Below are positions 1-7,695 of a stretch of DNA of 64,000 nucleotides, piece after piece. Position 1 is the stretch's first letter; every line of letters begins with the position of its first letter. The position numbers and the translations under genes are program-made. Source of the DNA: Moorella glycerini (GTDB lineage Bacteria; Bacillota; DSM-521; Neomoorellales; Neomoorellaceae); the NCBI RefSeq assembly GCF_009735625.1, contig NZ_CP046244.1, forward strand, positions 1,302,001 to 1,366,000, written 5' to 3'. The notes beneath the pieces were generated by a model that had not been told where the DNA came from, ran no database searches, and was given only the letters and a program-made list of their open reading frames with translations.

Positions 1-648
1 GGAGCCGGTAAGACCTTTGCCTTGCGGGTCTTTTGTGCTAATTTAAACCCGGCCCTCTTTAAGGTTATTTATTTGCCCCTGGCCACAGGGACGGTCATGG
101 ATTTTTACCGCGGTTTGGCCCGGGGCCTGGGGGAAGAACCGTCTTTCCGCAAGATTGACCTTTTTCACCAGATCCAGCAGGCGGTCCAGGTGTTCTTCCG
201 GGATAAAAAGATTACGCCCGTCTTCATCCTGGATGAGATGCACCTGGCTAACCCCAAATTCCTGCTGGACCTGGCCCTGCTCTTTAATTTCGCCATGGAC
301 GCCTTTAATCCTTTTATCCTGGTCCTGGCCGGCTTGCCTTTTTTGTTGAGCCGCTTGGAGTTGAACCAGACCCAGTCTCTGGCCCAACGCCTGGTGGTTC
401 GCTTCCAGGTGGAACCTTTAAACCGTGAGGAGGTGGGCGCCTACCTGGAGCACCATTTATCCCTGGTGGGGGCTACCAGGCCTTTATTTGAGCCGCCTGC
501 CGTCGAGGCCATCGCTTCTCGCTCCCGCGGCTGGCCGCGCCTGGTGAACAACCTGGCCCTGACTTCCCTCCTCTGGGGCGCCCAGCTTAAAGCCCAGCTG
601 ATTAGTGCTGATGTGGTCCGCCAGGCAGCTGCCGAAATTGGCCTCTAA
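1..648 (+). CDS. ExeA/TniB-type AAA+ ATPase, 5' truncated by window edge
   Basis: The reading frame is open from base 1 and begins inside the Walker A loop (GAGKTFA), so the first part of the gene lies outside the window. Walker B is visible as VFILDEMHLA around residues 73-82. The C-terminal half has the helical lid typical of ExeA/MuB/TniB ATPases. Proteins of this family bind target DNA and stimulate a DDE transposase of the Mu/Tn7/Tn552 group; this is family knowledge. The small gene that follows 11 bases later and the AT-rich repeats up to base 1136 fit a transposon right end. The transposase itself would lie upstream, outside the window. A secretion ATPase is unlikely because no pilus or secretion genes are nearby. 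Confidence 0.75.
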   Translation, partial: GAGKTFALRVFCANLNPALFKVIYLPLATGTVMDFYRGLARGLGEEPSFRKIDLFHQIQQAVQVFFRDKKITPVFILDEMHLANPKFLLDLALLFNFAMDAFNPFILVLAGLPFLLSRLELNQTQSLAQRLVVRFQVEPLNREEVGAYLEHHLSLVGATRPLFEPPAVEAIASRSRGWPRLVNNLALTSLLWGAQLKAQLISADVVRQAAAEIGL

Positions 649-659
649 GGGTGGTGGCT

Positions 660-962
660 ATGCTTAAGCTTGCTTCCCCCAGAGACGTGGAAAGTCTCCT
701 GGAGATCCTGGCTTTCGTCCTCTGGGCGAATACTTCTGGTTCCTACGGTGAGGAATTGGAACGCCCGGTATTGGATTTCGCCCGCGACCTTTACGCTGAA
801 TTGCTAAAATACCTGGAGTCTTTCTATACCGCCCGCGAGGAACCCCATTATTACAGCTTTATTTGCCAGTTGCAACTGGAACAAGGATTTGATTTCCAGA
901 GAAAACGCCTGGCTGCCCTTGATAAAAAATTGGCGGAACGGTTCAAGGCCCCTTCTTTTTAG
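660..962 (+). CDS. Small unknown protein of transposon module
   Basis: A 100-residue ORF. I chose ATG 660 because an AAGGGTGG ribosome-binding site lies just before it; GTG 651 is the other possibility. I do not recognise a domain. The protein is mostly helical by eye, rich in Glu, Leu and Phe, with no signal peptide or membrane segment. It follows the ATPase by 11 bases and is closed by a good terminator, so both genes probably share a transcript. An accessory role in the same transposon is inferred from position alone. Confidence 0.55.
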   Translation: MLKLASPRDVESLLEILAFVLWANTSGSYGEELERPVLDFARDLYAELLKYLESFYTAREEPHYYSFICQLQLEQGFDFQRKRLAALDKKLAERFKAPSF

Positions 963-983
963 GCCGCGTTGAGCGGCTTTTTT
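963..983 (+). terminator. Rho-independent terminator after transposon genes
   Basis: Stem GCCGC/GCGGC with a five-base loop (GTTGA), followed directly by six T. It begins one base after the stop of the small ORF and ends the ATPase transcript. Confidence 0.75.
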
Positions 984-998
984 CTTTGTGGCTTTTAT

Positions 999-1136
999 TG
1001 TGCTAATGTGCAATTCCTGAGAATTTGGGGTGCTGTAATTTGATAATCTTGCAGTTTGTGCCGGCGGCGTGAGTTACTTTAATTTGAAAAACGGTGGTTA
1101 ATTTAATGTGCTAAATGACACTTTATCACAGTCACA
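999..1136 (+). mobile_element. Candidate right end of a Mu/Tn7-like transposon
   Basis: This AT-rich gap holds related short repeats: TGTGCTAATG at 999-1008 and TGTGCTAAATG at 1107-1117. Read inward from the far side it begins TGTGATAAAGTGTCATT (complement of 1130-1114), which has the 5'-TGT...ACA-3' form and the subterminal repeats seen at ends bound by TnsB/TniA-type transposases. The exact terminus could be 1130 (TCACA) or 1136 (GTCACA). The other end is outside the window, so no terminal inverted repeat or target duplication could be checked. The remainder of the gap, to base 1325, holds a second terminator and the DeoR promoter. Confidence 0.4.
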
Positions 1137-1189
1137 GGATCTTTCTGGGACTTATTTGTCCTGTCAATTGCAAGACATGAAGATTGATT

Positions 1190-1216
1190 AAGGCAGCCGG
1201 TAATGGTTGCCTTTTT
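1190..1216 (+). terminator. Second terminator upstream of the sugar island
   Basis: A nine-pair stem (AAGGCAGCC with GGTTGCCTT, one G-T pair) around a six-base loop GGTAAT, followed by a short T-run. It would stop readthrough from the transposon into the DeoR gene. Confidence 0.55.
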
Positions 1217-1226
1217 AACTATTAAG

Positions 1227-1281
1227 TTACGATTTTTTTCGTTAAAATGATCTTGACATCAAAAGTAAATAATCGTAAACT
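1227..1281 (+). promoter_or_regulatory. Promoter with flanking inverted repeat for the DeoR gene
   Basis: TTGACA at 1253-1258, a 17-base spacer and TAAACT at 1276-1281 form a sigma-A promoter. The eight-base inverted repeat TTACGATT (1227-1234) and AATCGTAA (1271-1278) brackets it, with the right arm overlapping the -10 box. This is a plausible autoregulatory operator for the adjacent DeoR-family repressor, inferred from position. Confidence 0.5.
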
Positions 1282-1325
1282 ATAAGCGAAGAAAATGAAA
1301 AAATATGAAAGGTATAAAGCAATAT

Positions 1326-2102
1326 ATGTTCGCAAGCGAACGCAAACAAAAGATAATAGAAATCCTGGAACATACACCGGCAGTGAGAGTAGCGGAATTA
1401 AGCGAGCTCTTTCAAGTTTCCGAAGTAACCATCCGACGTGATCTCCAGGAATTAGAAGCGGCCGGCCTCCTGAAACGTACCCACGGCGGTGCCGTGAGCA
1501 TTACCACGGCTTCCTTTGAACCAACTCTTATAGAGAAAGAAGAAGAACACCTGGAAGAGAAAAAGGCCATCGCGCGGGCCGCCCTGGATTTGATTGCTGA
1601 CGGCGATACTATTTTACTGGATGCCGGTTCCACCACCTTACAGCTGGCCCGCTTGCTGAAGGCGAATAAAAAACAGGCCCTCACAGTGGTGACCAACGCC
1701 CTCAATGTAGCCTGGGAACTGGCCTTCGTTGAAGCCATCGATTTAATTCTCACCGGCGGCCACCTGCGTCACCGCACCCTTTCTTCCGTCGGTCCCATTG
1801 CCGACAATACCCTGCTGGGTTTATACGTCGATAAAGTGTTCCTGGCTACCAATAGCTTAGATGTCGAGCGGGGCCTGACTACGCCCAATATCTACGAGGC
1901 GCAGACCAAACAGAATATGGTCAAAGCTGGCCGCGAGGTTATTGTCCTGGCCGACCACAGCAAGTTCGGCCGCACCTCACTGGGATTTGTTTGCCCCATA
2001 ACGGCCATTCACCGGCTCATTACCGATCCCGGTGCCCCGCAAGAGGACCTGGCGCGCCTGAAGGAACGCGGCGTGGAAGTAATCGTCGCCGCCAGAGATT
2101 GA
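1326..2102 (+). CDS. DeoR-family transcriptional regulator of sugar catabolism
   Basis: A 258-residue protein with the DeoR layout. The N-terminal winged helix-turn-helix contains VSEVTIRRDLQELEAAG and the C-terminal DeoRC sensor domain has DGDTILLDAGSTT, ADHSKFG and the family's NALN/TGG signatures. DeoRC domains bind sugar phosphates, and members usually repress the adjacent operon; that is family knowledge. ATG 1326 gives the family's usual N-terminus; ATG 1305 is in frame but has no ribosome-binding site. It is followed by a PfkB kinase after 20 bases, so it probably controls the kinase and the first UroD-like gene in response to a phosphorylated sugar. The effector is unknown. Confidence 0.85.
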   Translation: MFASERKQKIIEILEHTPAVRVAELSELFQVSEVTIRRDLQELEAAGLLKRTHGGAVSITTASFEPTLIEKEEEHLEEKKAIARAALDLIADGDTILLDAGSTTLQLARLLKANKKQALTVVTNALNVAWELAFVEAIDLILTGGHLRHRTLSSVGPIADNTLLGLYVDKVFLATNSLDVERGLTTPNIYEAQTKQNMVKAGREVIVLADHSKFGRTSLGFVCPITAIHRLITDPGAPQEDLARLKERGVEVIVAARD

Positions 2103-2122
2103 ACTACCAGGAGGGGTCATTA

Positions 2123-3106
2123 TTGCCTGCACCCATCATTACGGTTACTTTGAACCCGGCCCTGGACAAGACGGTTGTCGTCGAAAACTTTGAGCCTGCC
2201 AAAACAAACCGTGCCCGTTTGGTGTGTTACGAGCCTGGCGGGAAAGGAATTAATGTTGCTAAATTTTTACATAAGCTGAATTATCCGGTTATTGCCACCG
2301 GTTTCCTGGCCGGCCATAACGGTATTCTGATTAAAGAGGCCTTACAGGAGAGAGGCATTCTTGCGGATTTCATTGAAGTCGAAGGAGAAACCAGGATCAA
2401 CCTGAAGGTCATTGATCCTGTCAAAAATACTGAAACGGAAATCAATGAAAACGGGTTTATCGTCAGGAAGGAAGATTTAACCGCTCTGGAGCAGAAGCTC
2501 GATGCATTGCTGTCCCGTTGCCGGTTGCTGGTATTATCGGGCAGTTTGCCCGGGGGCGTCCCTGGCGATTTCTATGCCACCTTAATTCGCCAGGGACAGA
2601 AATACGGCATTGCTGTCATCCTGGATGCCGAGGGGAAGGCCCTGGAGTACGGCCTGGCGGCCAGGCCCCTGCTGGTAAAACCCAACAAGTATGAAGCCGA
2701 AACCCTGCTGGGCGAGCATATCTCTACACCTGAAGACGCCGCCCGCGCCGGGATAAAAATCCGGCAGGCCGGGGCGGCAATGGTGGTCATTTCCCTGGGC
2801 GCCCTGGGGGCGGTGGCTGTGGACGGGCACCAGGCCCTGTGGGCGCAGCCGCCCCTGCTGGCGGTTGGTAGCACCGTTGGCGCCGGTGACGCGATGGTAG
2901 CCGTCCTGGCTCGGGCTGTATGTATAGAGACCGGCCTGGCGGAGGCCGTGCCCCTGGCGGTGGCCGCCGGCACCTGGCTTGCCGCCCGCCGCACCGGGCC
3001 CCAGAACAGCATCAGCCTGGAAACCCTGGCCCGCCAGGTTCAAGTAATACACATTAAAACCCGTCCAGCTAGATGGGCTGCCCCGGAAATGAGGGTTTCC
3101 GGTTAA
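2123..3106 (+). CDS. 1-phosphofructokinase / tagatose-6-phosphate kinase family (PfkB)
   Basis: A 327-residue ribokinase-fold kinase. The N-terminus ITVTLNPALDKTV is characteristic of the FruK/LacC branch, which phosphorylates fructose 1-phosphate or tagatose 6-phosphate to a bisphosphate. The catalytic GAGDAM motif is near residues 254-259, preceded by the usual GGSLP-like (SGSLPGGVP) and NKYEAE signatures. TTG 2123 is the start: AGGAGGGG precedes it and the protein begins exactly at the conserved strand. It lies in the DeoR operon. A bisphosphate-forming kinase would suit the class II aldolase encoded 12 kb downstream, but the true substrate is not visible from sequence. Confidence 0.8.
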   Translation: MPAPIITVTLNPALDKTVVVENFEPAKTNRARLVCYEPGGKGINVAKFLHKLNYPVIATGFLAGHNGILIKEALQERGILADFIEVEGETRINLKVIDPVKNTETEINENGFIVRKEDLTALEQKLDALLSRCRLLVLSGSLPGGVPGDFYATLIRQGQKYGIAVILDAEGKALEYGLAARPLLVKPNKYEAETLLGEHISTPEDAARAGIKIRQAGAAMVVISLGALGAVAVDGHQALWAQPPLLAVGSTVGAGDAMVAVLARAVCIETGLAEAVPLAVAAGTWLAARRTGPQNSISLETLARQVQVIHIKTRPARWAAPEMRVSG

Positions 3107-3129
3107 GCAGGGAAAAGGAGGAAGTTAAT

Positions 3130-4179
3130 TTGAATTCCTACGAACGCGCCGTGGCTACCCTGAAAGGGGAAATCCCCGACCGGGTGCCAACCTTTGAACT
3201 GATGATCGACCCGGCGGTCATGCAGGCTATCACCGGTAGCGACGATTATGCTGATTTCTGTGAATACGTGGGCCTGGATATAGTCGTCACCGGTACCCCT
3301 TCTAAACTATATGCCGAAAAGGTTATTGATCCTGCCAGCCGCACTATTATCAACGAATGGGGCATTGTCCGCCGCTACAGCGAGCAGGTGGTTTCCATCC
3401 CCCTGGAAGGCCCCATCAAGAAACCTGCCGATATTGAAAATTACACCCCGCCCGATCCCTATGATGAAAGGCGCTATGTCCAGCTCAAAGCCCTGCTGCA
3501 GCGCTTTAAGGGCAAAAAGCTGGTAGGCATGCACCTCCACGACTCTTTTAACTACCCCGTTTACCTGCGGGGCATGGAACAGCTCTTCATGGACCTGATT
3601 ATAAACCCGGAATTGGTGCAAAAACTGGTGCGGATTTCCGTGGATCACAACATCGCCATCGCTGAACGGGCCATCGACCTCGGCGCTGACTTTATCATCC
3701 TGGGCGACGATTACGGCAGCAGCACCAGCACCCTGGTATCGCCGCAGCATTTCCGCGAGTTTTTCCTGCCGGGATTAAAGGAAGTAGTCCAGGCCGTCAA
3801 GGCCAAAGGCGCCTTTTGCCTGAAACACTGCTGTGGTAACATCAACGCCATTGTCGATGATATGGTGACCACCGGCCTGGACGGCCTGCATCCCCTGGAC
3901 CCCGGCGCCGGCATGGACATGCTGGCCGTGAAAAACCGCCATCCGCAACTGACGGTTATCGGCGGCATCAGCTGCGCCGAGCCCCTGACGGAGTACAGCG
4001 TCGAGGAATTGAAGCAGGAGGTCAAAAGGGTGATTGACCGGGTAGCCCCCGGCGGCCGTTATATCCTGGCTTCCAGCAATTCTATCCACAGTAAAGTGAA
4101 ACCGGAAAATTTCCTGGCCATGCAGGAAGCAGCGCGAGAATACGGGAACTATGGAAAGTCCGGTAAGCAGTCAGGGTAG
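3130..4179 (+). CDS. UroD/MtaA-fold protein, paralogue 1
   Basis: A 349-residue protein of the uroporphyrinogen decarboxylase superfamily. The N-terminal PDRVPTFELM motif and overall length fit the methyltransferase branch (MtaA, CmuA and relatives) rather than HemE. TTG 3130 is chosen because AGGAGG lies eight bases before it. Methyltransferase members bind zinc through His-x-Cys and a distal Cys. Here H233-C-C235 is present (HCCGN), but the distal position reads LASSNSIHSKVKPEN, with no Cys. It may therefore use another ligand or do other chemistry. No corrinoid protein gene is adjacent. It ends the DeoR-kinase operon. Two paralogues lie at 7696 and 12540. Confidence 0.75.
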   Translation: MNSYERAVATLKGEIPDRVPTFELMIDPAVMQAITGSDDYADFCEYVGLDIVVTGTPSKLYAEKVIDPASRTIINEWGIVRRYSEQVVSIPLEGPIKKPADIENYTPPDPYDERRYVQLKALLQRFKGKKLVGMHLHDSFNYPVYLRGMEQLFMDLIINPELVQKLVRISVDHNIAIAERAIDLGADFIILGDDYGSSTSTLVSPQHFREFFLPGLKEVVQAVKAKGAFCLKHCCGNINAIVDDMVTTGLDGLHPLDPGAGMDMLAVKNRHPQLTVIGGISCAEPLTEYSVEELKQEVKRVIDRVAPGGRYILASSNSIHSKVKPENFLAMQEAAREYGNYGKSGKQSG

Positions 4180-4282
4180 TAGTAATCGCCCGGATACAGG
4201 AGTAGAAGAACGGATTAATCAAGGAAGGTTATTTTGACTGGAAAGGTAACCACGTTAAAGCTTTCCCTGCATACCAATTTCA

Positions 4283-4315
4283 CTTACCAATATAGATTGG
4301 CAAGAAGTTTTTTTT
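4283..4315 (+). terminator. Terminator after UroD paralogue 1
   Basis: Stem CTTACCAAT (4283-4291) and ATTGGCAAG (4296-4304), one mismatch, loop ATAG, then a run of eight T from 4308. It separates the DeoR operon from the LacI gene. Confidence 0.7.
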
Positions 4316-4365
4316 CAAAAAAAATTACAGAGTAGCAGGAATCCCGAAGGTGACGTCGAATATAT

Positions 4366-4393
4366 GACAACGATAGTTATCGACAACGTTATC
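4366..4393 (+). promoter_or_regulatory. Tandem LacI-type operator candidate
   Basis: Two copies of GACAACG lie here, in GACAACGATAG and GACAACGTTATC (4382-4393), with the short palindrome CGATA-GT-TATCG between them. The AACGTT core is the usual centre of LacI-family operators. The same GACAACGTT string recurs right after the LacI gene at 5497. The site is 24 bases upstream of the LacI start, so it fits autoregulation. Confidence 0.5.
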
Positions 4394-4416
4394 AAGTCAG
4401 AGGAGTAAAGTTTATT

Positions 4417-5478
4417 TTGATAAATAGGAATGATTCGCCTAAAGGGCTGCCTACTATTAAAGACGTGGCTGCTGCCGCCGGGGTTTCCTTGAAAACTGTT
4501 TCCCGGGTCATCAACGGCGACGAGCACGTCCGCGAGCAGACCAGGGAAAAGGTCCTGGCGGCCATCAAGGCTGTGGGTTACCAGCCGAACGCCATTGCCA
4601 GGAGTTTACGGGTTAAAAAAACTTATACCATCGGCGTCATCATCGCCGATATAACTAACAACTTTTACAGCGCTATTGTCCGGGGTATCGAAGACATCGC
4701 CACTAGTAAAAACTACAGCCTCCTGATTGCTAATTCTGACGAGATGCTGAAGAAAGAAAAACAGTATACCCGCATCTTTGTGGAAAAACAGGTGGAGGGC
4801 ATGATTATCGTCCCGGCGGGCGGCTCCCACCAGTATCTAGAGCACCTGGCCGGGCACCTGCCCCTGGTCTTTGTGGACCGGCAACCGGAAGATTTTAAGG
4901 GCGCCTCCATTGTTAAGGTGGAAAATAGCCAGGGTGCCTATAATCTAACTTGCCATTTACTTCAACACGGCTACCGGGAAATTGCCTATATCGGCCATAT
5001 CGCCAGTTTAACAACTGGGGAAGAACGCTTCGCCGGTTTTAAAAAAGCCATGGAGGAATATGGCCAGGAGATTAAACCTTTCCTGGTGCGGATGGGTAGT
5101 AAAACGGTAATGGATGCTTTCCGGGCCACCCAGGAGGTTTTAACGGAACAGCCGCGCCGGCCCCAGGCCATCTTTGCTACCAACAATATCATGGTGCTGG
5201 GAGCCTTACGGGCCCTGACCTATCTGGGCCTGGAGGTGCCGCGGGATATAGCCCTGGTGGGTTTTGATGATTTTGAAACTGCGGATACCTGTCGGCCGCG
5301 CCTGACCGTCGTTTCCCAGCCAGCCTACGCCATGGGCCGGGAGGCGGCTATTATGTTGTTCCGCCAGATGGAAGGAGCTGCTGCCGGGCAGGAAATTACC
5401 TTGCCGACGGAGTTGATAATCCGGGAATCCTGCGGCTGCCTGGGGCAATTCCACGACAGCCCGGAAAGGAGAAGATAA
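4417..5478 (+). CDS. LacI-family transcriptional regulator
   Basis: A 353-residue repressor. The N-terminal helix-turn-helix and hinge helix are clear: TIKDVAAAAGVSLKTVSRVI and then PNAIARSLR near residues 51-59. A periplasmic-binding-protein-like effector domain follows (TIGVIIADITNNFYSAIVRG to the C-terminus). The start is TTG 4417, eleven bases after GAGGAG. Members of this family bind free or phosphorylated sugars. Repeated GACAACGTT motifs before and after the gene are its likely operators. It probably controls the kinase, isomerase and transporter genes downstream. The effector cannot be read from sequence. Confidence 0.9.
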   Translation: MINRNDSPKGLPTIKDVAAAAGVSLKTVSRVINGDEHVREQTREKVLAAIKAVGYQPNAIARSLRVKKTYTIGVIIADITNNFYSAIVRGIEDIATSKNYSLLIANSDEMLKKEKQYTRIFVEKQVEGMIIVPAGGSHQYLEHLAGHLPLVFVDRQPEDFKGASIVKVENSQGAYNLTCHLLQHGYREIAYIGHIASLTTGEERFAGFKKAMEEYGQEIKPFLVRMGSKTVMDAFRATQEVLTEQPRRPQAIFATNNIMVLGALRALTYLGLEVPRDIALVGFDDFETADTCRPRLTVVSQPAYAMGREAAIMLFRQMEGAAAGQEITLPTELIIRESCGCLGQFHDSPERRR

Positions 5479-5494
5479 GCTAAATTAGCATCAA

Positions 5495-5507
5495 TTGACA
5501 ACGTTGT
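5495..5507 (+). promoter_or_regulatory. Second LacI operator candidate before kinase operon
   Basis: TTGACAACGTTGT contains the perfect ten-base palindrome ACAACGTTGT (5498-5507). It shares GACAACGTT with the site at 4382. It lies 17 bases after the LacI stop and about 80 bases before the next gene, as expected for an operator of the downstream operon. TTGACA at 5495-5500 could double as a -35 box, but I see no good -10 at normal distance. Confidence 0.5.
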
Positions 5508-5588
5508 TTTTTTGTCGAAGAAGCTGCCGCATTAATATTTCAAAATTAGCGCTTATGTAACCGGAGCCTTTTAGCGAGGTGGCTGTTG

Positions 5589-6533
5589 ATGCCGGAAGTA
5601 ATCTGCCTGGGGATTATGGTAGTCGATTTAGTGGGCCGGCCGGTGCGCGTCATACCGGAAAAAGGGAAGTTAACCCTGGTAGATACCATGGAACTGCATA
5701 CCGGCGGCTGTGCCGTCAATACCGGGCGAGCCTTGAGCAGGCTGGGGGTTAAAACGGGCGTTATTGGCAAAGTAGGAACCGATGCCCTGGGCGACTTTAT
5801 CATCAAGGAACTGGAAGTTGCCGGTATTGATACCCGGGGCATCAGGCGGGCCGCCGGAGTCAATACTTCAGCGACCATGGTTATGGTCAGTGAAGACGGC
5901 GAACGCTCTTTTATCCACTATATCGGCGCCAATGCTACTTTAAAGCCGGAGGATATTGACTGGGATCTGGTAAAGGGCGCGCGCCTGCTGCACCTGGCCG
6001 GCAGTTTAGTAATGCCGGGTTTTGATGGTGAGCCGGCAGCCGGGGTGCTAAAAAGGGCGCAGGAGATGGGCTGCCTGACCAGCATCGATACGGCCTGGGA
6101 CGCCACCGGCCGCTGGCGGAAGCTCATTGATCCCTGCCTGCCTTATACCGATGTCTTTTTACCCAGCCTGGACGAGGCGCGAATGCTATCCGGCTATGAG
6201 GAACCCGAAGCGATAGCGGCCAGCTTCCTACAAAGGGGGGTGAAGATAGTCGGTATTAAGATGGGTGCCGCCGGTTCTTATGTAGCTTCGGCGAAGGAGA
6301 GCATCCTGATGCCGCCCTTTAAAGTCCAGGCCGTTGATGCCACCGGGGCCGGCGATGCCTTTGTAGCCGGTTTCCTGGCAGGGCTGGTGCGGGGCCTTGA
6401 TTTAAAAGAAACAGCCCGGCTGGCCAATGCCGTCGGGGCCCTGGCCGTCACCGCCGTTGGCGCCTCCAGCGGCATCCGTAGCTGGGAAGAAACTCAAGGA
6501 TTTATTACGGCAAATTATAATAACACCAACTAA
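5589..6533 (+). CDS. PfkB/ribokinase-family carbohydrate kinase
   Basis: A 314-residue sugar kinase. The N-terminal GGCAVNTGRALSRLG and KVGTDALGDF signatures and the C-terminal VDATGAGDAFVAGFLAGL anion hole with the catalytic Asp mark the ribokinase branch, which usually phosphorylates a free sugar or sugar acid at a primary hydroxyl. ATG 5589 has GAGGTGG about seven bases upstream; TTG 5586 is the codon before it. It is the first gene after the operator at 5495 and is followed after 18 bases by an isomerase-like gene. It is the second of three PfkB kinases in the island and is closer to ribokinase than to FruK. Substrate unknown. Confidence 0.85.
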   Translation: MPEVICLGIMVVDLVGRPVRVIPEKGKLTLVDTMELHTGGCAVNTGRALSRLGVKTGVIGKVGTDALGDFIIKELEVAGIDTRGIRRAAGVNTSATMVMVSEDGERSFIHYIGANATLKPEDIDWDLVKGARLLHLAGSLVMPGFDGEPAAGVLKRAQEMGCLTSIDTAWDATGRWRKLIDPCLPYTDVFLPSLDEARMLSGYEEPEAIAASFLQRGVKIVGIKMGAAGSYVASAKESILMPPFKVQAVDATGAGDAFVAGFLAGLVRGLDLKETARLANAVGALAVTAVGASSGIRSWEETQGFITANYNNTN

Positions 6534-6551
6534 CAAAGGAGTCATAGTAGT

Positions 6552-7646
6552 ATGCTTTATCCATTAAAATTTCGCCCCCATTTACGCTTTTATCCCTACG
6601 GCGGCTACCGCATTGCCCGCATGTTTGCCAAAGAGGATATTCCCACTGACAGGACCGTAGCGGAAAGCTGGGAAATCAGCGCCTGTCCCGGGTCGGAAGG
6701 GATTATTAAAAACGGCCCTCTGGCGGGCTTAAACCTGCAGGAGGCAGTGGATAAATTCCAGGCTGACCTGGTAGGGGAAACGGTCTGGCAGCAATATGGG
6801 AATTACTTTCCCCTGTTAATCAAGTTTCTCGACTGTGCCAAGGACCTGCCGCCTCAGGTCCACCCCGATGACGAGTATGCTGCGAAAGTAAACCTGCCCT
6901 ACCGGGGCAAGACCGAGGCCTGGTATGTCCTGGCTGCCGAGGAAGGAGCCAGCCTCTGGTGCGGTAGCAAGCCGGGATTGACGGTAGAGGAATTTCGCAC
7001 CCTTATCGAGAGGGGCGATACCTTTGCCCCCATGAAAAAGGTGCCCAGCAAGGTAGGAGCCACCTACTTTATCCCCGGCGGCCATCTCCACGCCATCGGC
7101 GCCGGCAACTTTATCGTGGAAGTGCAGCAGAACAGCGACGCCATCTTTGCCTGGGACTGGCTGGACTGGGATTTTGATGAAGAACGCCGTAAGAGCGATA
7201 TTGAACACAGCCTGCAGGCGGCCGTCATCCAGGATGGCGATCCCGAGGATATCGCCCCTATCACTTTAGAAAAAGGGAAAAACCTCCATGAATATCTTTG
7301 CGCCTGCCGTTACTTTACCATGGAACGGCTGAGCCTTAAGGAACCCTGGGCTGAAGGCGGGGATCCAAGGCGATTTACCGCCCTGATCCCGGTAGCGGGC
7401 CAGGGGCAGTTGAAGTACGACGGCGGAGCGGAGCAGGTTAAAGCCGGGGAATCCCTGCTTTTACCGGCGAAGATGGGCGCCTGGACCCTGGAACCTGAAG
7501 GAGATCTGGTCTTAATTCGCGCCCTGGTGCCGGTAGATTTGCGGGAGGATATCATCCAGCCCCTACGAGCGGCTGGGATAAACGATGAGAGAATTATATC
7601 CCTTGGTGGTTATGGCATCCAGAATGACTTGCGCGGCCTGATATAG
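6552..7646 (+). CDS. Class I mannose-6-phosphate isomerase-like protein
   Basis: A 364-residue cupin-fold protein of the type I phosphomannose isomerase family, which interconverts aldose and ketose 6-phosphates with zinc. The metal ligands are recognisable: PPQVHPDD (Gln and His), KTEAWYVL (Glu) and GGHLHAIG (His), followed by NSDAIFAWDWLD. The C-terminal second cupin domain is present, so it looks complete. The start ATG 6552 follows AAGGAG. Between a sugar kinase and an importer, it probably isomerises the phosphorylated imported sugar. It could act on mannose, or on another aldose phosphate given the unusual neighbours. Confidence 0.8.
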   Translation: MLYPLKFRPHLRFYPYGGYRIARMFAKEDIPTDRTVAESWEISACPGSEGIIKNGPLAGLNLQEAVDKFQADLVGETVWQQYGNYFPLLIKFLDCAKDLPPQVHPDDEYAAKVNLPYRGKTEAWYVLAAEEGASLWCGSKPGLTVEEFRTLIERGDTFAPMKKVPSKVGATYFIPGGHLHAIGAGNFIVEVQQNSDAIFAWDWLDWDFDEERRKSDIEHSLQAAVIQDGDPEDIAPITLEKGKNLHEYLCACRYFTMERLSLKEPWAEGGDPRRFTALIPVAGQGQLKYDGGAEQVKAGESLLLPAKMGAWTLEPEGDLVLIRALVPVDLREDIIQPLRAAGINDERIISLGGYGIQNDLRGLI

Positions 7647-7695
7647 GGCATCTGCGGCTTTAATACATCGAATTTTCTTGAGGAGGTCATTGAAA

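Noticed and set aside
3130-4179. HemE uroporphyrinogen decarboxylase for haem synthesis
   Set aside because: The N-terminal substrate motif and His-x-Cys pattern belong to the methyltransferase-like branch, and no other haem gene is nearby.
4233-4335. A short ORF (TTG 4233) with a good ribosome-binding site between UroD 1 and LacI
   Set aside because: It runs through a clear terminator and has no recognisable or low-complexity-free sequence; only about 33 codons.
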